Positions 58,092 to 64,000 of a stretch of DNA of 64,000 nt are shown piece by piece (the stretch's first letter is position 1; every line of letters starts with the position of its first letter). The notes under the pieces are model-generated. The model had not been told where the DNA came from, ran no database searches, and worked only from the letters and a program-made list of their open reading frames with translations. The position numbers were made by a program, and so were the translations under genes. This DNA is from a virus. The stretch is from positions 1-64,000 of the IMG/VR virus record IMGVR_UViG_3300020213_000029. One strand, written 5' to 3'.

Positions 58092-59363
58092 ATTTCAACC
58101 AAGGGGGGCTCGATCCTGCATGACATTAATGGATATGTGGTCGATAGAATACAGAGTGGAGGCGCGGCGAGCATAAATCAGGCGCAGGAAAAGATTTATG
58201 AACTCGGTAACTTCAACTCGGTTGCCACTATCCGTGACATTCCCGACTTGACGTTTGATGTTGAGTCGTTCGACATGACCTGCGAGTTTGAGGCCCTGTT
58301 GACGGGTGCGATTTTCGCCGCCTCGTCTGGTACCGGTACTACTGCCGGTTCTCTCCCTATGGGGACGGCGTTCGATTTCGCTAACGCATTGCCGATCGAT
58401 GTCATTTCACCGTTCAAGTCCAACACTGGGGCCTACGACATTGTCGACAGCGTCGCTATCCCGTATCTCACTTTGGAGCGGGCCACATATCGTTTCGGGG
58501 TGCGTCAAAGTTCGACGCAACAGTTCTCCCTTCGTGGTGACTCGATCATGTATATCCCGGGTCAGGCTATGTACAAGGAGTACGCCTATACGGGCGCAGC
58601 GACGTACGCTTTTGGTCAGACGGCCATCATCTACACCGAGGCTGGTGTGGCCCTGTACGCTCTTTGCGTTACGGCCCTGAAGCGTTCCACGCACGTCGCG
58701 AAGCGTTTGTTTATCGGTGACGATTACACGAATACTACAACCGGTTTCACTGTTACTGCAGCGGGAGCCCTGGCTGCCCCGACCGCTACGTACGACAAGA
58801 TCGCCGTGGTTTACGGTACGGCGTCTATTACGGCCCTGTATCCGCAGTCGGTTCATGCTGGTATTACCGGTGTAGCGCTGACGACGAGTCCGGCCGCCGT
58901 CCGAGGCAAGGACATCGATGTGTATATCGGTACCAACGCCGCCACTCCGGTCTATACCCGGTGGACGTCGGTGCAGTCTATCGAAGTCACCCGATCGGTA
59001 AACCTTGAGGCCGACGAAGAGTTGGGCAACCCTCACTATGTCACACAGGATTATGTGACTGCGGATGTGGCCGGTACGCTCAACTTGAAGCCCCGTGATG
59101 TGGCCGAACTTTTCACGAAGATCGCCACGATCGCCGATGTCGCTACCAACGTCATCGCCGGTCCGTTCACGTCGGCGACCTTGCCGCTGCAGATCCAAAT
59201 CTCGGATCCCGATTTGGGTACCGTCCTCAAGACGCTCTACATCCCTGATGCACGGTTCACGATGCCCGGTATTCAGGGTCGAGCAAACTCCAAGCTGGAG
59301 ACCTCTATTCCGTTCACTTCGGACAGTGGACAATTGTTAATCTATAAAGGTTTGAAACCTTGA
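58092..59363 (+). CDS. major tail tube protein with apparent ATT start
   Basis: AGGAGG (58078-58083) lies 8 bases before ATT 58092. From there ISTKGGSILHDINGYVVDRI continues into IYELGNFNSVATIRDIPDL, a tail-tube beginning. The track-style start GTG 58137 would cut 15 natural residues and has no ribosome site. 423 residues, beta-rich (TRWTSVQSIEVTRSVNL). It forms the tail tube around the tape measure. Confidence 0.65.
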   Translation: MSTKGGSILHDINGYVVDRIQSGGAASINQAQEKIYELGNFNSVATIRDIPDLTFDVESFDMTCEFEALLTGAIFAASSGTGTTAGSLPMGTAFDFANALPIDVISPFKSNTGAYDIVDSVAIPYLTLERATYRFGVRQSSTQQFSLRGDSIMYIPGQAMYKEYAYTGAATYAFGQTAIIYTEAGVALYALCVTALKRSTHVAKRLFIGDDYTNTTTGFTVTAAGALAAPTATYDKIAVVYGTASITALYPQSVHAGITGVALTTSPAAVRGKDIDVYIGTNAATPVYTRWTSVQSIEVTRSVNLEADEELGNPHYVTQDYVTADVAGTLNLKPRDVAELFTKIATIADVATNVIAGPFTSATLPLQIQISDPDLGTVLKTLYIPDARFTMPGIQGRANSKLETSIPFTSDSGQLLIYKGLKP

Positions 59364-59544
59364 TGGTTTAACATCCTGGGTGTTTATTAAACAGTAAGGG
59401 GATCCGGAACTCTGGGTCAAACCTCAATATGCCTGACAGCGGGTCGATGATATAGTCAGGTTTATTGTGTTACACTACAGGCAATTAGTGGAACACGAAT
59501 TGGGCAGTACGGGTCCCTGAGGGGGCATTGAAGGGAAGTAGGAA
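59364..59544 (+). promoter_or_regulatory. non-coding gap between tube and chaperone genes
   Basis: 181 bases with no convincing gene. A TTTATT near 59460 and TACACT near 59472 are weak promoter elements, and AGGGAAG lies before ATG 59545. Confidence 0.3.
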
Positions 59545-60288
59545 ATGGCTAAACGTCTGACCGACCTGTTTAAGGTCGGCCGCAAAGTCGTATTTGAAGA
59601 AGGCGACACTGTTATTGAGATTTGGCTACAGAAGCTGATCCCCTCTGAGACTGCGCAAGCGATCGATCGAGCGTCGGCTAAGCGGGCAAAGTTTTTAACA
59701 GTGAAGTCTGCGTCCGCCGACGAGGAGGCCGTGGAGTATCAGCGGTCGGAGTTGCGGCGTATCTACACTACACGGGACGAGCAACTCTCTCTGGCTGCAG
59801 CGGAAGACCTTGCCCGTGCCCAAGAATCGGTGGAGGCAGAGATAGCCGCCGAAGAGGAGTGGAGCACGGACGACTATTTCAACGGCCTTAAGGAGGCGTG
59901 GGAGTCCGAGGTCGAGGCCCGTATCCAAGAGGGCTCCGAAAGCCCCGAAGATCAACGAGTCTTCGCTGAACTGAAACGGTTCAACGACCAAGTCGAGAAG
60001 GCTTACAGTGAGCGGGAAGCGGACATCCTCCGAGATTTCAAGAGTTTGAGCGAAACTGCGTTGGAGGATAAGGCGTTCTCGGTATTTGTCGACGGTCAGG
60101 CGGACGGCGTGTGGCTGCGGGAGTACCGGGATTGTCAGGTGTGGCTCGGGACCCGAGACCCTGCCGACCATTCTAAATTGTATTTCCGGGATCGGGTCGA
60201 AGTCAGTTCTCTTTCGATGGAAGTGTTGGGCAAGTTGATCAGCGAATATGTCGAGCTGGAAGTACCACCCCCCGAGGGAAAAGAATAG
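59545..60288 (+). CDS. tail assembly chaperone (G-like)
   Basis: 247 residues, MAKRLTDLFKVGRKVVFEEG, then a helical acidic C-terminal half (EEEWSTDDYFNGLKEAWESE). Position just before the tape measure and the frameshift site is that of the lambda G protein family, which recruits tape measure for tail assembly. Confidence 0.75.
   Translation: MAKRLTDLFKVGRKVVFEEGDTVIEIWLQKLIPSETAQAIDRASAKRAKFLTVKSASADEEAVEYQRSELRRIYTTRDEQLSLAAAEDLARAQESVEAEIAAEEEWSTDDYFNGLKEAWESEVEARIQEGSESPEDQRVFAELKRFNDQVEKAYSEREADILRDFKSLSETALEDKAFSVFVDGQADGVWLREYRDCQVWLGTRDPADHSKLYFRDRVEVSSLSMEVLGKLISEYVELEVPPPEGKE
60276..60282 (+). promoter_or_regulatory. -1 programmed frameshift site GGGAAAA
   Basis: Codons GAG-GGA-AAA-GAA-TAG read as G-GGA-AAA, an X-XXY-YYZ heptamer, 4 bases before the stop. 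The -1 frame is open from here to 60611. Lambda uses the related GGGAAAG for the same pair of genes. A C-run just upstream (60269-60273) is a second possible slip point. Confidence 0.8.
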
Positions 60289-60611
60289 CTGGCAGCCCCA
60301 CTTTTCTCCGCCAGGTTGGCATAGCAAAAAATATGGGCGGGCTCAGTATTTTTTGGTCGGGACCAGTGTCTGAGATCCCTACGGATTTATCACTAGCTAT
60401 CAATCATGCGTTGCGGATTGTTAGTTGGCAGGAGAATTTGATGACCGAAGAGATGCCGCCGGTGTGGATGTGGCCGTTGGAATGGGAGCTGGACCTTTGG
60501 TTTGAGGACGTGCAGCGTCAACGGGAGCTGAGATATAACCCGGACGGGGCGGATGATCGGGAAGAGCCGGAGATGATGCACAACGAGTTGGCAGATCGCT
60601 TCCGGAGATGA
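60282..60611 (+). CDS. frameshift extension of the tail chaperone (GT-like part)
   Basis: Open in the -1 frame across the junction, about 109 codons. Internal ATG 60333 (MGGLSIFWSGPVSEIPTDLS) is probably not the real start. Contains MWPLEWELDLWFEDVQRQRE. Fused to the 59545 protein it makes the longer chaperone form. Confidence 0.75.
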   Translation, partial: RIAGSPTFLRQVGIAKNMGGLSIFWSGPVSEIPTDLSLAINHALRIVSWQENLMTEEMPPVWMWPLEWELDLWFEDVQRQRELRYNPDGADDREEPEMMHNELADRFRR

Positions 60612-60667
60612 ATTGTTTATCTCGATTCGTCGATGAATAACTATAACGGGATAAAGGGGGTGTTTGA

Positions 60668-63600
60668 ATGCCGGATGCCAGGTCTACTTATGTAGTCGAG
60701 CTTCGGCTTCAGACGACCCAGTTCAACGCTGCGCTGGCGGCACTTCATCAGAAACTGAATGTTTCCGCTCTCCCTACATTGCGAGGGACTCCGGAGCAAA
60801 TTGGGTCGCAAGTTGGTGAGCTACGTTCTGTAATAGCGCACCAGGAAGCGGCAGCCAATAGACTCTATAACCCTACTAGTCCCAAAATCAAAACGGCTGA
60901 AAGGCGACGAGCCCAAGAATTTGTCGAGTCCTCTTATGATATCCCCAAGGCCGTTACCAAGGACCCGAGGTATGCTGAGGCCGTAATTCGATCTCAGACT
61001 GATACCACTAGGTCTTTAAACAGGGTGGCTCAGGAAAGAGGCGCCTATAACGAGAACGCCCTAAGAGATCTTCAGCTCTTAAGAGCTGCGTCTCAAGAGG
61101 CAACAGGCGCTGAACTTCAGACGTTGAAGCTTGTCCAGACGACGTCGCTGAAAAACCTGAAACTCAACGAGGAGGGTGAGGCTAGAGGCTCGTTGTCGAG
61201 CCGAGGGGCGGGGGAATCTCAGCAGACGCTAGCCCGGGCACAAAAATCATTTTATGATAGGGAATTGGCTCAATACCAGGTTGCCGCCTCTTCTTTGGGT
61301 GGGGTACAACAGAGTCTCACACCGGCGCAAGGTAGAGGGCAGGCTTTAAATAGCACTACGAGGTTTAACGAACAAGCCGCAGCGGCGGAACGGGTCGCCC
61401 GAGCGGCCGAGCTAGAAACATATGGTATTCGGGCCTCTAACGCAGCAACTCAAAAAGGCGTTCTCCTCGGCGGTGTAGCGAGCGGCAAGCAGCTTGCCAC
61501 GAGTACCGCCGGATTCGATTCTTCGGTAGCGAAAGCAGCAGCGGCCGCCCGAGCGGCCGAGCTACAACATTATCAGGTGCGTGTCTCGAACGCGTACACA
61601 CAAAAAGAAGGTCTAATATCTAACAGCCTCGCCGAGAAGCAAGCCTTGGCGAGTAGGGTTGCATTTAATGCTCAGGCTGTTAAAGATGACAAGATCGCCG
61701 TCGCCGAAGAATCCAAGGCGGCAAGGGCTCGGGTTTTAGCGGCTCGGCAGTCCTACGGGCAGCCACAAGGTACCTTTAGCCGTTTTATTAATACTGTTCG
61801 GGGTGGTCCGGGGGCTGCGACAGGACAACAGGGGGCCGCAGCGTTCTTCGGTTCCGGTCTCGCAGGCGTGGCCCGCTATGCGTTGCCTTCTGCGGCAGCG
61901 TTCGGCACCGCTAGAGCCATTTCGGGTTCCATAAAAGAAGCATCAGAACTCGAACGACAGTTCACATTGATTCGGGGACAATTCGACGCTACTTTTGGGT
62001 CGGAAGGAAAGGCGAAGTTCCAGGCGTTCCGCGCAGAAATTCTTGGGGTCGCACGGGACACCGGTTTGGCTGCCTCGGAAGTCGCCAACATCGGGTTCCA
62101 ACTCCAGGGCGCTTTCGGTAAGGGCGTGGAGATTGGCGGCGTAAGTGGCAGTGAATTGGTCGGAGATCAGTTGCGGGCTTCGGCTGAGATTTCTAGGGTC
62201 ACGGGGCTAAGTCAAAAAGAGGTCGTCGACAGCCTTACTGCAGCGAGCCTGAACTTTAACGCTTCGTTCCGAGAGATCGGCGATACAACCCTGTTTCTGC
62301 AAGACCGTTTCGGTGTTCTTGCCAAAGAGATCATCCCCTTCCTTGGTGACATTGCCCCGGTCGCCCGGGAAGCTGGGTTTAGCCTCAAAGAGTTCGCATC
62401 GATCGCTGCGATCACACAGCAGCAGAGCGGTAGGAGCGGCGCTGCACTGGCGGAGGCGTTCGGTCGTGTTCTTCCTCAGATTAACGAGCAGCGGTTGGCT
62501 TTGGTCCAATTCGCCTCTCGCACCCCTCAACTCAACACTCCAGACATAGTTCAGACCTTTGCAGCGGGTTCGGTGCGGGATATTTTTATAGAGCTTGCCG
62601 AAATCTTCCCCAAATTGGATCAGTCTTCGAGAGACTTCCTACTCAACTTGATCGGTGGACGCCGTGAAACACAGTCGATCATCGCTGCGTTGGCCGGGGG
62701 TAAGCTCGATGAGACGATCGGTTCATTGTCAGGTTCCGCCGGGACATTGGACAAGCGCTTTAAAGAGGTCAGCAAATCCTTACAGGAAGTCTTGGCCCGA
62801 GCCCAGGAAACGTTCCGGCAATTGGGCGTCGCAGTGTTCGAAGGCGGCCTCGGCGATGCACTGAAAGAGCTGGCGACCCTTCTTGCTCTCCTGGCTAAAG
62901 CTTTGATCGGCGTAGCGAATGTGGTGGGGGAAATCGACCAAGCCTTCGGTGGGTTCGGTATTGAAATTGCTCTCGCCGCCGTAGCAATGACTAAGCTCGT
63001 CAAGATCTATAAAGAATTTATGGCTCTTCGTGCGGCGGGGGCGTTGTCGGGTGGCATTGCTGGCTTCTCTCTTACTGGCAGTGGGACGTCAGCTCGTCAA
63101 ACAGCCGCTAATATTAATGCCCCAATTGTTGCAACCGCTGCACCGCTGACGGGGAGAACTCCTAATGTCGGCAATAAGGGGGGCATTACTCTCGGTGGAA
63201 TTGGCACAACGCTCGGTATACTTGCAGCGACGCAGGTCTATTCTTACTATAAGAACAAGGAAGCTCAAGACAAAGCCGACTTTGAGGAAGGATACAAGAA
63301 GGAGCTAGAGCGACTACAAGGCAAGAGTACTGAGGAACTTGCACAAGCCGACAGAGCACCGATCGATCCGAGCGCTCCAGGTGGGGCAAAGGAGGCGGTT
63401 AGGCGTCTCTCAGAAAAAGATAGCGACAAGAAGTACACGACCGATGAACAGGGACGAGTTTGGAGTACAGAAGAAAGAGCCCTCTTCACCGCTTATAATA
63501 AAAGATTGGTCGAAGAGCAGTATAGCGCAATCATTAACGCCATTACCGCCGATCCGCAGGCGCTTATCGATTCCATTAAAGCCGATCCTTCTACTCTAAA

Positions 63601-64000
63601 TGCACTAAGAACTGCAACTACAAGCGGGGAAGCTCCCTACAGGCTTCCCAAGCAGTTGGATAGCGTTGACGCTCTCAAAGGTGTCCCCGCAAAGGCACTC
63701 GCCGGAGACAAAGACGCTCTCGCTTTCTTGGCAAAACTAAAGCCATACTCGGGCAATATTGGTGCCCTGACGCAAGCTCAAAATAAAGTCGATTTAACGG
63801 TTGCTACGGCGCAGTCAGAAAAGCGGGCGGTTGACCTCGCCGCTCTTCAGGAATCCTACAATGCTGGAGAAATTGGACTAGCACAATTTCTCACACAACT
63901 TGATGCCCAAATAAAGGCCGAAACGCTCGCTGTCGATTTTATCACTTCCAGGGGTGGTGATGCCAGTAAAGAAATAAAGGCACTTAGTAGCGATATCAAA
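60668..64000 (+). CDS. tail tape measure protein (cut by window end)
   Basis: Starts at ATG 60668 (AAAGGGGGTG upstream) and stays open for 1111 codons to the window edge. Long helical start, then the TP901-type tape-measure domain (about residues 420-760: RDTGLAASEVANIGFQLQGA, then AREAGFSLKEFASIAAITQQ), hydrophobic stretches and a further helical tail. It fixes tail length and is ejected with DNA. The end lies outside the window. Confidence 0.9.
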   Translation, partial: MPDARSTYVVELRLQTTQFNAALAALHQKLNVSALPTLRGTPEQIGSQVGELRSVIAHQEAAANRLYNPTSPKIKTAERRRAQEFVESSYDIPKAVTKDPRYAEAVIRSQTDTTRSLNRVAQERGAYNENALRDLQLLRAASQEATGAELQTLKLVQTTSLKNLKLNEEGEARGSLSSRGAGESQQTLARAQKSFYDRELAQYQVAASSLGGVQQSLTPAQGRGQALNSTTRFNEQAAAAERVARAAELETYGIRASNAATQKGVLLGGVASGKQLATSTAGFDSSVAKAAAAARAAELQHYQVRVSNAYTQKEGLISNSLAEKQALASRVAFNAQAVKDDKIAVAEESKAARARVLAARQSYGQPQGTFSRFINTVRGGPGAATGQQGAAAFFGSGLAGVARYALPSAAAFGTARAISGSIKEASELERQFTLIRGQFDATFGSEGKAKFQAFRAEILGVARDTGLAASEVANIGFQLQGAFGKGVEIGGVSGSELVGDQLRASAEISRVTGLSQKEVVDSLTAASLNFNASFREIGDTTLFLQDRFGVLAKEIIPFLGDIAPVAREAGFSLKEFASIAAITQQQSGRSGAALAEAFGRVLPQINEQRLALVQFASRTPQLNTPDIVQTFAAGSVRDIFIELAEIFPKLDQSSRDFLLNLIGGRRETQSIIAALAGGKLDETIGSLSGSAGTLDKRFKEVSKSLQEVLARAQETFRQLGVAVFEGGLGDALKELATLLALLAKALIGVANVVGEIDQAFGGFGIEIALAAVAMTKLVKIYKEFMALRAAGALSGGIAGFSLTGSGTSARQTAANINAPIVATAAPLTGRTPNVGNKGGITLGGIGTTLGILAATQVYSYYKNKEAQDKADFEEGYKKELERLQGKSTEELAQADRAPIDPSAPGGAKEAVRRLSEKDSDKKYTTDEQGRVWSTEERALFTAYNKRLVEEQYSAIINAITADPQALIDSIKADPSTLNALRTATTSGEAPYRLPKQLDSVDALKGVPAKALAGDKDALAFLAKLKPYSGNIGALTQAQNKVDLTVATAQSEKRAVDLAALQESYNAGEIGLAQFLTQLDAQIKAETLAVDFITSRGGDASKEIKALSSDIK

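Noticed and set aside
58407-59333. 308-codon minus-strand frame under the tail tube gene
   Set aside because: Arg-rich composition and antisense to a strong gene. No ribosome site or family.
60269-60273. C-run as the frameshift site
   Set aside because: GGGAAAA a few bases later fits the X-XXY-YYZ rule in the right phase and matches the lambda precedent better.
1-64000. CRISPR arrays, insertion sequences, integrase or attachment sites
   Set aside because: No regularly spaced repeats, transposase or integrase motifs were seen. The Thr-codon repeat at 45365-45480 is a coding microsatellite.

Overview
The window is most likely a 64 kb piece of the genome of a large tailed double-stranded DNA phage with a siphovirus-like tail. 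It holds a nearly complete packaging, head and tail gene series: large terminase, portal, maturation protease candidate, scaffold, decoration protein, major capsid, connector-type genes, major tail protein, a frameshifting tail-chaperone pair and a tape measure cut by the window end. No integrase, lysin or DNA polymerase is seen. An actinobacterial host is inferred, not shown. The hints are leaderless-looking promoters, GTG and TTG starts, many small CxxC proteins, and a Thr-rich linker and XRE gene of actinobacterial style.

Layout. 1-3063: a disturbed border with a cytosine methyltransferase stub, an iron-permease tail fragment and a GC-rich block carrying a trypsin-like protease; then a leftward run of small proteins. 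3085-11803: RepA-like ATPase, a rightward operon of very small overlapping genes, a ParB-like protein, a FliA-type sigma factor, a PTH2 peptidyl-tRNA hydrolase directly followed by a tight run of tRNA-like structures, and an XRE regulator. 11794-14006 (leftward): D12-class adenine methyltransferase and a DEDDy exonuclease. 14188-17289: class II ribonucleotide reductase split by an intein. 17372-18300 (leftward): HU, a winged-helix protein, a zinc ribbon and another small gene. 18549-21584: small genes and a PD-(D/E)XK nuclease. 21404-32271: a glycan island with seven glycosyltransferases, a nucleotide-sugar dehydrogenase, a GDP-mannose 3,5-epimerase-like enzyme, an alpha-1,2-fucosyltransferase-like enzyme and four methyltransferase-like genes. 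32466-64000: packaging and virion genes. These include a terminase with two inteins, a signal-peptide PL7 alginate lyase, two giant Ala/Ser/Thr-rich repeat proteins and a GIY-YIG homing endonuclease.

The most unusual feature is a scattered family of about 15 very small proteins (about 49-78 residues). Their bodies are largely dissimilar, but nearly all end in the same C-terminal peptide, consensus [L/C/F/I]-P-x-[N/S]-W-[I/V]-[I/V/M/A]-V-stop. They lie in head-to-tail arrays with ATGA, TAATG or TGATG overlaps on both strands, and I know no name for the family. The codons of the tail vary synonymously, so the peptide rather than the DNA seems to be conserved.

Other points worth attention are the PTH2 and tRNA-like cluster, an apparent ATT start for the major tail protein, a GGGAAAA -1 slippery site in the tail chaperone, a shared extended -10 promoter that often sits 6-7 bases from the start codon, and direct repeats that could swap the C-terminus of the XRE regulator.
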